Assembly (NCBI GenBank): GCA_032622095.1
Contig: CP136064.1
Span: 253,646,484-253,710,483, forward strand
Direction: 5' to 3'
Length of the DNA: 64,000 bases
Source of the DNA: Siphonodentalium dalli
Taxonomy: Eukaryota; Mollusca; Scaphopoda; Gadilida; Siphonodentaliidae
Shown: piece by piece, positions 1-9,619 of the stretch
How positions within the stretch are numbered: position 1 is the first letter of the stretch
How the letters are laid out: every line of letters starts with the position of its first letter
Made by a program: the position numbers and the translations under genes
The notes under the pieces: model-generated
What the model saw: only the letters and a program-made list of their open reading frames with translations
Databases searched by the model: none
What the model was told of the DNA's origin: nothing

Positions 1-9
1 ATTGCACTA

Positions 10-90
10 TTTTAGTGATTTTGTGTGCGATTTTGCTTTATGTCGCTTAAAATCATACAATTTCTCCCGGGTAATTATCTCCATGATTAT
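10..90 (+). repeat. Segment paralogous to 58,085-58,170
   Basis: The stretch containing TGTCGCTT, ATACAATTTCTC and CCCGGGTA is closely similar to the sequence immediately upstream of the Penelope-like element near 58.1 kb. The similarity stops at the GGGTA where the 58-kb copy runs into a TA dinucleotide tract and then the retroelement. This is visible directly. A local segmental duplication around the cGLR gene is inferred. Confidence 0.7.
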
Positions 91-161
91 TGCGATATCG
101 GCTCACAAAAGTTGCAAAAAGCATGCAATCTCGAGCTGGAACCACCCCCTACTGCATGTGG

Positions 162-404
162 CTGAAATGGTCACTGTTAGTCTATCACCCCATTTCGTTC
201 AGTTGGGTACCAAGCTTTTTGAAATGTTCATTGGGGTATATATCTAGCATTTATAAAAATGTGCATTTGGGTTGCCAGCTTATCTCACGTAGAACGTGAT
301 TTAATTAGAGATTGCCGTCAGTTGAAAACAATAGCGGAGAAGAATAGCAGGCACTGAGGCATGGATACCCAACTGAACGAAACTAGGTGACCATTTCAGA
401 CCTA
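162..404. repeat. Imperfect fold-back (inverted repeat) element
   Basis: The left arm around 166-212 (GAAATGGTCAC ... TTCGTTCAGTTGGGTACC) has its reverse complement at about 364-403 (ATACCCAACTGAACGAAA ... GTGACCATTTC). The arms are about 40-48 bp and the spacer about 150 bp. No transposase is present. This looks like a small MITE or fold-back copy about 0.5 kb upstream of the cGLR start codon. Target-site duplications were not clear. Confidence 0.55.
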
Positions 405-420
405 TTATATGGATTCTATG

Positions 421-520
421 ATTTATTTTTTCAGAGAGAATTATTTCCTGCTAATATCGACGATATCTGCTAGACCTCGTCTGGAATTTCCGACACCGAC
501 ATTCCCAGTATAACAGGTTG
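421..520 (+). other. Possible 5' exon block with splice acceptor, duplicated at 56.25 kb
   Basis: A TTTTTTCAG acceptor-like site is followed by a block containing ATCGACGATATC and TCTGGAATTTCCGACACCGAC. The same acceptor plus block occurs at about 56,251-56,345. Conservation of both the acceptor and the following ~90 bp suggests a 5' untranslated exon of the downstream gene family, or at least a duplicated gene-upstream segment. No ATG-initiated long frame crosses it. Transcript data would settle it. Confidence 0.4.
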
Positions 521-782
521 TGATCTGGAAGCTGGTCTGAAGGCAGCACCTGGAGCTATTATAGCTTATGATGCGAACTGGGTGCGGAGAATTTCCACTG
601 ATTGTGAAATTCGTGTTTGCCATAGGAAAATCCGACTCGTGTAACTAACCCACCGAGAACAGGGATCTTATTACTAGAGGTGTATCAGGATATGTTTGAT
701 ACCGTCGTCTCGAAACCACTATATCCTGTTAATTAGAACCCAAGAGATAATGTTATCTCAGTAGAACGTTCTCTGGCCTGAG

Positions 783-792
783 GATATAAAAC
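783..792 (+). promoter_or_regulatory. TATA-like box upstream of the cGLR candidate
   Basis: GATATAAAAC lies about 135 bp before the ATG at 927, a plausible position for a core promoter if transcription starts near 815. This is motif evidence only. If the block at 421-520 is a real 5' exon, this site would be irrelevant. Confidence 0.25.
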
Positions 793-926
793 AAAGTTTA
801 CTGGATAGTTTTCATGTGCATATAGTGTGAGCCACTGAAACGATGAATTTACATCTTTTAAATATGGCAATTGTCTCAAAATCTGCACACCGATGACTCG
901 CTATAGAATAGGATATCCATATACTT

Positions 927-2888
927 ATGGCATCGTCGTCCAGACGTCGGCGCAGTGAGGACTCGCCGGATTTATCTCCACATTATGACCGGATTCTTCT
1001 CGCTTCACACCAAAGTAGGTTTGTAGCACGAAAATCGTCTGATCGTAATAAGCAGACATTAGTGGGGAGCGCAGGGAGTGGCGTTAATACTTTATGGAGT
1101 GATGCAGATATGATGATCGAACCTCGAGACATAACAATTAATGAATCCAGCTTAATCTACCACGAACACCTCCCTTGTTATGTCCGAGTATCGACCGAGG
1201 GGTTAACTGGGCTTGTGTCGCAGATACTCCTGGGTAAAGAGGGATACATGCGGGCTGATCCGGTCAGAGACATAGCTGAGGAGATATTTGGAGTACCTAA
1301 TAAGTTTGGTAAATCTTCGAAAGTCGGTAAGATATACAACACTCCAGACATCGACATAGACTTTGTGCCACAGCTGAGAATCAGTGGTTTACCACGGACA
1401 GCTCACTCGTTCACCACACGCGACCGGATATGGCCACCATACGACATTATATCACTCGTAAGCGGCGGGGAATTTCACATCGCAGCACGCCCTGCTCCAT
1501 CTAACCCGGATCCAGAGCACGATTTCTGTCTGTCATTCGCTAAGGCAGAAGTCGTGCTGTTGAGAACAATGTCTGCTTACCAGACTCTGAGTATACGTTA
1601 CTTGAAGGTAATCAGACCTTTCATTGATTGTGACCCGCGAGTGTTGACGTCATATCATCTGAAGACGTCAGCTCTCTGGTATTTCGAGAAAACCCATGCT
1701 CGTGCGTGGGAAGAGCATTGCCCGGTCGTGGCTATACTAAAGGGGCTAGATCAGTATTTGAACGCCGGATTCCTGCCTCATTATTTTGTTTCTGAAATGA
1801 ACTTGTTTGCTGGTGTCTCAGAATCAGATCTGATAGATGTCCGTAGGCGCCTGTGGTCATTTCTCGGGTTGTGTCTATTCACCGATGGTATTGGGGAAAC
1901 CAGATCACACACAGTACTGCAGCTCTCTATGAATGTCATGAGCAATCGACTTTCCAAACCATACCTAGAGAAGGATGTTATGTGTGATATAGAGAAGATC
2001 ATGGGACTATCAGAGGTCATGTACGGAACCGGGAATGCTTTCAATAATGTCACTAAAAAAAATTTATCTGAATCTGTAATGAACATAAATCCACTCTATT
2101 TAGTTAGACGTAAGTATAGTGACATGTTTAAAACAATATTTAAATACACCAACAACGTTGTTGATAGCTATGTGTTTTCTAAGCCAAATATTAATACAGA
2201 TATTGCTGTTGGATTCATGCTCATACTCAGTTCCACTAAGGAACCTTTTGAGGAATTCTTTGGTATGAGATCAGCGCAAAAAGTCAGTGGCACCTCTCAT
2301 GGTGTTGACAGAGAATTGCGCAAATCAGAACAGACAATGAATACATGGTTAGCTTTCACCGATGATTTCATTGGAAGGCTGAAATCTCAACTGAGCAAGT
2401 TCAATGACAAGGCGTTATGTGTGATGTCACAGAAGTCATGTGACCACAGCTGTCCGAGCAATGATCAATGCAAGGAAAATATCTACACGCTGTTCGACGA
2501 AGTTACCAAAGACTTATTATCGTTTGCAGTCAGGCAAATTGAAACCTTCGCCTATCCTGTCGAAAATGACACATATTCATTCAGGCCCATTCCAGGTGAT
2601 GATGTTCTGGTAAAAATTACCATATTACATGACGTCATTGAGAGACTGTTCCTTCCGGTAGAGTACGCTATCGTTAGGAGGATTCGTCTCAAAGCATCTG
2701 GTGGATCAGGTGATCGGGCAACAATAATAAAACGAATGATGAATCCAGAGAGCTTGGAATGTCGATGTATGGCAGCGCACGTCGTTTACATTGATATGAT
2801 AGAGGAATTCCGCCAGTTATATTACACGTTTAGCGTATATCAAGGAGTTATGGAATTCATGGTCAACACACTCCGTGCATGGCCGTGA
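927..2888 (+). CDS. Mab-21 domain protein, cGAS-like receptor (cGLR) candidate
   Basis: An uninterrupted 653-codon frame. The ATG at 927 is the first in frame, with an in-frame TAG at 909. A basic N-terminus (RRRR at 6-9) precedes a nucleotidyltransferase fold: a G47-S48 motif, then S-D59-A-D61, then D145-F-V-P as the third acidic residue. All three metal-binding acidic positions of the cGAS/Mab-21 family are therefore present. The Mab-21 helical half follows: FAKAEVVLLR (204-213), SYHLKT (242-247), a W261-centred segment and LPHYFVSEMNLF (283-294). Family members with intact acidic triads include cGAS and animal cGLRs, which sense nucleic acid and make cyclic dinucleotides for STING. Ligand and product here are inferred, not shown. 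The zinc-thumb Cys/His cluster of vertebrate cGAS is not apparent in the core. The C-terminal half (about 320-653) is unassigned and has a small cluster C498, C505, H507, C509, C515. Being single-exon could reflect retroposition. A non-enzymatic Mab-21-like protein is the alternative. Confidence 0.85.
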   Translation: MASSSRRRRSEDSPDLSPHYDRILLASHQSRFVARKSSDRNKQTLVGSAGSGVNTLWSDADMMIEPRDITINESSLIYHEHLPCYVRVSTEGLTGLVSQILLGKEGYMRADPVRDIAEEIFGVPNKFGKSSKVGKIYNTPDIDIDFVPQLRISGLPRTAHSFTTRDRIWPPYDIISLVSGGEFHIAARPAPSNPDPEHDFCLSFAKAEVVLLRTMSAYQTLSIRYLKVIRPFIDCDPRVLTSYHLKTSALWYFEKTHARAWEEHCPVVAILKGLDQYLNAGFLPHYFVSEMNLFAGVSESDLIDVRRRLWSFLGLCLFTDGIGETRSHTVLQLSMNVMSNRLSKPYLEKDVMCDIEKIMGLSEVMYGTGNAFNNVTKKNLSESVMNINPLYLVRRKYSDMFKTIFKYTNNVVDSYVFSKPNINTDIAVGFMLILSSTKEPFEEFFGMRSAQKVSGTSHGVDRELRKSEQTMNTWLAFTDDFIGRLKSQLSKFNDKALCVMSQKSCDHSCPSNDQCKENIYTLFDEVTKDLLSFAVRQIETFAYPVENDTYSFRPIPGDDVLVKITILHDVIERLFLPVEYAIVRRIRLKASGGSGDRATIIKRMMNPESLECRCMAAHVVYIDMIEEFRQLYYTFSVYQGVMEFMVNTLRAWP

Positions 2889-2939
2889 TCAAAGGCATTG
2901 TTCTCAAACCTAATGCTGAACATGAAAATTCTTTCAAGC

Positions 2940-3419
2940 CAGCCCTGGGAATTAACCTAGGCAATAGGCAATGCCTAGGTAAAAGCAAAGGCAAAATTGG
3001 TTTGCCTAGGCAATTATATTTCCTAAGTAAAACAAGTTCATTGGGTTACTAAAATTGATTTGTGTCTATCAGAAATAGAACCTCTTTAGCCAAAATGACT
3101 TCCTTAAATCACTCTTTACATATATTGTCCTACAATTGTTTCCGTGGCACTGGGCCATTAAATAGCTACCAGTTATAAAAGACACTTATTTTGAAGATGG
3201 TTTGGGAAATTAACAAATTGTACATATATGTTGAGAAGTGGCCTGGAAATAATGTTCCCCAAAATAACTAAGCGTTTCAGGTTATTATTGAATCATATTG
3301 TTTTGAGATGGCAATATTGTTGAAAAATTGCCTGGGTAAAATCTGTTTTTGCCTAGGCCGATTTCTTTCACCTAGGCAAATATATTGCCTAGGCAAATTT
3401 TCCTTAATTCCCAGGGCTG
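2940..3419. mobile_element. MITE with 16-bp perfect TIRs and CCTAGG palindromes
   Basis: CAGCCCTGGGAATTAA at 2940-2955 is mirrored by its exact reverse complement at 3404-3419. CAAGC flanks both ends (2935-2939 and 3420-3424), a 5-bp target-site duplication. Inside, the palindromic word TTGCCTAGGCAA and variants recur near both ends. The element is 480 bp and has no coding capacity. It sits 51 bp after the cGLR stop codon, so it probably contributes to that gene's 3' UTR or terminator region. Confidence 0.85.
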
Positions 3420-3650
3420 CAAGCACAACAAAAAAACTCTCTACGTGATGTAACCATTGCATGTGGAGATTTGATAGCAGCTGTATACGGTGTTGTTTTA
3501 CAAAACATATCCAATCTAGAAAACCACCCACTCCATTGGTGACTTATCTGAGAAGCTATCGACAGTTCAAGCTACATAGAATGAGTGGAATTGAATAATT
3601 ATCTTTTCAATTCATTCTCGAAAATATAAATTATGCAAGTTTCCTCTTAA

Positions 3651-4173
3651 AGGTGGATTATCTCTTTGTAAACATGTATTATATAGTTACCGGGGTATAA
3701 AATATTAGATCTGAATCGAAGACTCCTGTTCGGAAATGCTTCTATCGATTAATATTAATTTTATTTCGAATAATTTCTGATCTAAAAGCGTGTGGTTGTT
3801 TAGCTAACAAACAATAGTGGTTACTGTTGACAGCGACCAGAAATGTTATTGTGTAATTTTGTCACAAATAAACGTTAATTATACTCATTATCGCTGATAA
3901 CTATGGAATAAAACAATACAACCAATCAATCTGGGACATTTGACGTTCGGTACATAGCCATATGAACAGCCTATAATGCTCTATATCGCTATATGGTATC
4001 ACCCGAATGGTCTATTCTAAAAATAGACAAATAAAGGGTCCCTATAAAATATTCGAAATAAAATCAACATTAATTGACAGAAGCCTTTCCAGGGGTCTTC
4101 TGTTCATATTTATTATTTTATACCCACGCAACTATTTCAAATTTGTTATTTAAAGAGATATTCCAATCCATCT
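3651..4173. mobile_element. Fold-back MITE flanked by TTAA
   Basis: Long imperfect inverted arms run from AGGTGGATTATCTCTTT at the left to AAAGAGATATTCCAATCCATCT at the right, and pair again internally (GGGGTATAAAATATT with TATTTTATACCC-like sequence). TTAA occurs at 3647-3650 and 4174-4177, the expected target duplication for piggyBac- or Kolobok-type elements. There is no ORF. It shares the AGG terminal bases and TTAA target with elements at 38,683, 49,207 and 52,941. Confidence 0.7.
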
Positions 4174-4177
4174 TTAA

Positions 4178-4960
4178 ATTTCTCGATCACTCAAATAAAG
4201 GTAAAATATATTCTGAGATTTGCATTTTTACCTTTATACGGACATAATTGGAAAATATTCCAATCATTATCAGGTCATATTTAATAACTGTTTTGTATTC
4301 TCAGTTACATGGGCCAGCCTAGAGGGCGACTTGGGAAGATATCTTCTCCCTAAATTGTGTCACTTCTCCTTAATATTGTCCAATAGGGACAAGTGACTTC
4401 TCTTCAGGAAATTTAAACTGTATTTTCTTATTATAATGGTATCCTTACTCATTATATTCATTTTATAAATGGGCTTTTGTATTGTATAATATTTATTGTA
4501 TCATAGAATGGTGATGTTGGGGTGTAAATTCACGTGAGTAAACTTGAGTCATTATGACTTCTCCTTAATAACATGTTATCACTTACAAATAGATGAACTG
4601 AAGTAATGTGATCCATTCAGATGCATTGAGAAATGACATTCTTCAATGTCTTCAATGTTCAAACTAAAAGTAAAATCAAGAATAAAATCTGACTGAGACT
4701 ATACTGCAGACTCTAGTGCACAAATGTACATACAAATATTTTAAATCCATAGCAACTGAAGCTCCACTAAAAGTCAACAGTTCGTGAACATTTGATAACA
4801 TTTAGATCCACACATTCTATTTGCCTTTACTGATATGGTTAGTCGAAAGCAGTCATGTTGTGAGCCCCAATGGATTCACTAGATATATGTAATAGTATTA
4901 AAATTGGCAGTATGGCTATAAAGTCATCTAAATGATCTGTCAAAATCAAAATCAAAATAT
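4178..4960. other. No gene seen; one hAT-MITE-related fragment
   Basis: AT-rich sequence without a convincing coding frame. The part at about 4308-4415 (GGCCAGCCTAGAGGGCGACTT onward) matches the reverse complement of the right end of the element at 40,949-41,410, and more loosely the ends of the MITE at 33,348-33,730. It is probably a solo end or relic. Nothing else was recognised. Confidence 0.45.
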
Positions 4961-4964
4961 GTTA

Positions 4965-5385
4965 ACCCATTGTTGAGTTATAATAATGCAAAATATGTTT
5001 ACGGATGGAACAAGGCCGGTAACTCTGGTATGCATTGACAGGCGAAACATGTGATATGCAGTAATATGTGCATACATCCTTCCCCTATCATTCTGGTCTA
5101 TCACCATACCAAACCACACTTAACTTTTATTGCAAAAACTTGTGTACGGACTGAATTTCATAAAGTCGAACAGGGCCCATAACTCTGGTAGGCATTGATG
5201 GTCACAACCCATGATATTATGCATATTCGTTCCCCATTTATGATCCGTCACCATGCCATAGGGCATCAAAATATGACAACCGACTCTTGAGTTATAATGC
5301 AAAATGTTTGTACGGACGGACGCACGGACGGCTCGAGACGTCAACTATGTACCCGCCGACTAATATCGGGGGGTATAATAACCAT
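4965..5385 (-). mobile_element. Pearl-like element: ~155-bp units plus ACGG microsatellite
   Basis: About three diverged units share a TTGAGTTATAATGCAAAA ... GTACGGA junction near 4972, 5125 and 5283, a period of about 155 bp. They run into GGACGGACGCACGGACGG and end at GGGGGGTATAATA near 5375-5385. Read on the minus strand, the order is terminal TATACCCC, CCGT microsatellite, then tandem units. That is the same order as in the 14,687-16,074 element. Bivalve 'pearl' elements are known to combine ~160-bp repeats with an ACGG tract; assignment to that class is inference. Confidence 0.5.
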
Positions 5386-7660
5386 ATATCTATGTGTATA
5401 CCTAACCAAAAACAATTCCCCTCCCCACCCCACCCCGGTGGATAAGACTAAAGAGTTCATCGGTCATGCACAAATATTGTGGAACCCCTGACCTGTTTAC
5501 CACTATTTACACTGGCCAGTGTTATCTGTCAGACACAACACACTCGATATATTAAGGCTATAATGAGGTCTAGGGCGATTTGTGACATATAGTGTACCTA
5601 CACAATGCTTTATTATTGTTGTTAGATACTGAAAACACCAGGAAACACCTGGAAATACAGTTTATTTTTCGTTTTTCTGATCTGTGTTTACCAATTAAAC
5701 ATGTTATTGCGTGAGTCTTATGGTACACAGCAAGACTTTGCACCAAAAAAGGATAGTGGAATTGGACTGAAAGGCAGTTAACACAGTTATTGAAGAACGG
5801 CTAAAAAAAACTGTGAAATTTTGATAAAAACATGAGAAATTTAAGGGGGGTGGGTCCCCAAAATTTTGGAGGAAAAAAATATTTATTTGCACAAATAGGG
5901 TGGTGGGTCCCTCGGGGTCGGAAAAAAACGTTTTGGGCCCTATATGGGCAATTTTTTTTCCAGACCCCTCTGATTTTGTGAGTAAAATGGAGATAAAACC
6001 GAAGATGGTGTTCTGATTAATTTTGTCAAGCAAAGAGACAAATGCAAGATGGCTGCCAGTGGCCATGTTTTTAATTGGTAATGGTTCAAATTCAGTAGCT
6101 CCCATCTAGAGGTGATCCTAAACATGCTCGTAATTTTCAAACATTTCTCCAACAAATGTGGGCTATAGTGTGTTGATGGATTTAAATGTAAAATATAAGA
6201 TCACTGCTGGCGACCATGAATTTCATCCAATTTTGGAGAACAAAATGGATAACTACTATCAATGAGTATTTAGTATAGAAAGAGTTAAAACTTCTTTGGA
6301 AGTTCTCATTATGGAGAGATCTCATAACCCATGACGGAGATATTTGAACAGGAGACAAAAAATCAACATTTCCAGATAAACGAAGGGGAATATGTCTAGA
6401 ATACAATATGGCATATATTTTATATAAATTGATCTGGGGGTTCGAAAATTAAGTGGGCCTTTAAACTGACATGCTCATTTGAGTTTTTAAAATTGTTCTA
6501 AGTATTCTGGAAGGAGGTATAACATAGGTTAACAAATACATGAAATTGTGATATATCAGCTTCATAAGTTCTAACAAGAGCATAGCTAGAGCTTGGCAAA
6601 ATACCCCCTTTAGCCATTTCGAATTGTACTACCGCAAAATCAAATAAAAATTTGAGCTTACAAGGATTATCTGATATACCCCTAATTTCAATGCCAAAAT
6701 GCAGTCAAATTCCAAGTCGAAAAATGGATGTAGCTCCAGGGGGGGGGGGGGGGGGTCAGGAAAATAATTTCGGATAGAAGGTGGAAATTTTGTGTTTTTC
6801 AGTTTTTTCCACCCAGGTCTGGGACACCCACCCCCAAAATTGATGAAAATTTTGTAAATTCTACTAAATAATGTGTTGTTGGTAGGGTAAGTGTCTCTCA
6901 TTGTGTCTGCAACGGAACTGAGAGAACGCTGATCAAGTACACCCACACAAAATAAACAAACAAAGCACATGGGTGAAAAATATTCCAACAAAACCAGTGA
7001 CAAAACCTTTAAAAACCCAAATATTTATGGTTATAAAGGTAAAATACCCACTTTAACAGGATAGTTGTGTCCCTTATTAGCAATAGGTTAAAATATGTGC
7101 ATGTGTAAAGTAAAACCACCATCAATTTGATTAAATAAACACAGTTCCAGTCCTCTCCATGTGGGAAATCACTGGTGGGCAATGAGGAGCTCCCCTTAAA
7201 ATCATTCTAGGTGAGTGGCGAGTAGCTCTCCTACAGAATAGTAGTAGTAGTATCCCACCATGAGATGCCGAATGCATCTCCGAAGGCCTGAGGGGGGAGT
7301 ACGGGAAGGGGTCAGGGGGCCTCCACCGGAAAATTTTGAAAATTAGATGCTCTGAGATTTATACTATACCATTTGTCCCACCTCAGAATTTAAAAGCCTT
7401 CAAATAACGATTTTGTGTCAATAAGTGACAAAAATACAATGCCACATTGCTAATAGTACACGCAAGTAAGTTGGTATATTTGAAATAAAGTTATCTGATA
7501 TATTACGCACATTTGAAGCATGTGTATTCTGAGTTATCGACAGTATTTTATTGAACCACGTGGTCTCTCTGTTTGTTGTGCAGAAATTGTATTGCCGATG
7601 TGAATACCCACCCACCCGGTCCTTGTGTCCTGTAATTTTTTTCCGACCCCCTCCCCCTGG
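5386..7660. other. Intergenic; dispersed-repeat relics only
   Basis: No convincing gene. About 6020-6180 belongs to the same dispersed family as the tandem repeats at 42.0-43.1 kb (words AAGATGGCTGCCAG, GCCATGTTTTT, AGCTCCCATCTAGAGGTGATCC). Around 6440-6464 is a relic of the right end of the TTAA family seen at 52,941 (GGTTCGAAAATTAAGTGGGCC then TTTAA). A 17-base G run lies at about 6740-6756. Small frames here have no family resemblance. Confidence 0.5.
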
Positions 7661-8120
7661 TAGCTCATGTAAAAATAATTGGACAGAACCTATGTTGAAC
7701 TTGGCCTGTAGTTTTAGCTGGGAAACATGAACACATACCAGCTTTGTTTCAGATAAAATAATCCAAACTGGAGTTATCTATCGGAAACCGAAATGTCATG
7801 AAATTGCTCATGAAAAGGGCTGTAACTCATGTAAAAATAATTGGACAGAACCCATATTCGAACTTGGCCTGTATATTTATCTGGGAAATACGCACACCAA
7901 CTTTGGTTCAGATCAAATAATTAAAACTGGAGTTATCGAATGGAAACCATAAATGTTAACAGACTGTTAAATTCTAAGTCGAAAAAGGGCTGTAACTCAT
8001 GTAAAAATAATTGGACGGAACCCATATCTGTATCTTTAGCTGGGAAATACACACATCAAGATTGGTTCTGATCAAATAATCCAAACTGGAGTTATTGGTC
8101 GGAAACCAAAAATGTTAACA
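7661..8120 (+). repeat. Three-unit tandem repeat, ~165 bp period
   Basis: The phrase ACTCATGTAAAAATAATTGG begins units at about 7661 (diverged), 7822 and 7992. Each continues with similar text (ACTTGGCCTGTA, TCTGGGAAATAC, CTGGAGTTATC, GGAAACC). It ends shortly before the 20-bp minisatellite. Noncoding. Confidence 0.75.
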
Positions 8121-8995
8121 GAGATAAATGCATGGACGTATAGAGGACCAGACGCATGTAATCCAGTATACCCACCAGTTCCTTCAGTCACGGGTCTATA
8201 ATGAGAGGACTAGTTGTTCTTCCCAACAACAAAGCATATGGTAATTAATTGCCTGTCTGTGTTATTAATTGTCTGTCTGGGTTATTAATTGTCTGTCTGG
8301 GTTATTAATTGTCTGTCTGGGTAATTGTCTGTCTGGGTAATTAACTGTCTGTCTGGGTAATTAATTGTATGTCCGGGTAATTAATTGTCTGTCTGGGTAA
8401 TTAATTGTCTGTCTGGGTAATTAATTGTATGTCCGGGTAATTAATTGTCTGTCTGGGTAATTAATTGTATGTCCGGGTAATTAATTGTCTGTCTGGGTAA
8501 TTAACTGTCTGTCTGGGTAATTAATTGTCTGTCTGGGTTATTAATTGTCTGTCTGGGTTATTAATTGTCTGTCTGGGTAATTGTCTGTCTGGGTAATTAA
8601 CTGTCTGTCTGGGTAATTAATTGTATGTCCGGGTAATTAATTGTCTGTCTGGGTAATTAATTGTCTGTCTGGGTAATTAATTGTATGTCCGGGTAATTAA
8701 TTGTCTGTCTGGGTAATTAATTGTCTGTCCGGGTAATTAATTGTCTGTCCGGGTAATTAATTGTCTGTCCGGGTAATTTATGTCTGTCCGGGTTATTAAT
8801 TGTCTGGGTAATTAATTGTCTGTCTGGGTAATTAATTGTCTGTCTGGGTAATTAATTGTCTGTCTGGGTAATTAATTGTCTGTCCGGGTAATTAATTGTC
8901 TGTCCGGGTAATTAATTGTCTGTCCGGGTAATTTATGTCTGTCCGGGTTATTAATTGTCTGGGTAATTAATTATCTGTCTGGGTAATTAATTGTC

Positions 8996-9619
8996 TTTAT
9001 CCACCGCTCACTACGTCTATTGACTACATAAAGCCTGCCTAATAAACGTTACGTTTATTACGTCAATGTAGCTTTATTAGGTCAACGTAGCTTTATTAGG
9101 TTAGTACTACTTTTATGACGCAATTTGATATGCGCAGGTAACTAGGGACGTCAACCGGCCTTAATGACGTCATTGTGATTTCAGAATGTTTTTATCGTGT
9201 ATAATTTACTAAAATAATTCGTAAAATTATATATGTTTTAGCTCTAAAACATCTATAAATCATCAGAACAAGGTCTGCTTATACTAAATGTAAAAATGCC
9301 AACGAACTATTTCGCTCTAAGCTGCACTCCGGTTTTCCCACGTCATGAATGCTAATTGGTTTGCTTGACCTAATAAATGTAATGTCGTCATCGAAGTAAC
9401 AAATGTAAAACTGAGGAAAATGACAGATTTACCTCATAAAAGGCAAGTTTTGTGCGATGGATAAATAAAATGTGTAGCTAATGTCGTCGCTTAAACTGTT
9501 TTTGTCCGCTCGGGGGATTTGGCATCTATTGGACTCGGCAGATCCTCGCCCAATAGATGCTCAAATCCCCCTCACGGACATAAACATTTTAAGCGACGAC
9601 ACTAGCTACATATGCTAAT
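8996..9619. other. Non-satellite insert interrupting the minisatellite
   Basis: About 624 bp of unrelated sequence between minisatellite blocks. It has CCTAATAAACGT- and TTTATTAGGTCAACGTAG-type repeated words in its left half and a long hairpin at its right end. No ORF of note. It could be a mobile element that landed in the array, but clean target duplications were not found. Confidence 0.6.
9473..9610. repeat. Long near-perfect hairpin (~60-bp arms)
   Basis: The left arm starts TGTAGCTAATGTCGTCGCTT and continues through GGGGGATTTGGCATCTATTGG. The right arm is CCAATAGATGCTCAAATCCCCC through AAGCGACGACACTAGCTACA. The loop is about 17 bases, with few mismatches. It could be a snap-back MITE or, if transcribed, a long-hairpin RNA precursor; function is not shown. 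Confidence 0.8.

Noticed and set aside
1781-2086. Antisense ORF within the cGLR gene
   Set aside because: Shadow of the plus-strand coding frame.
8241-8995. Telomeric repeat tract
   Set aside because: The 20-bp unit does not contain TTAGGG-type telomere arrays and the array is internal, with unique sequence on both sides.
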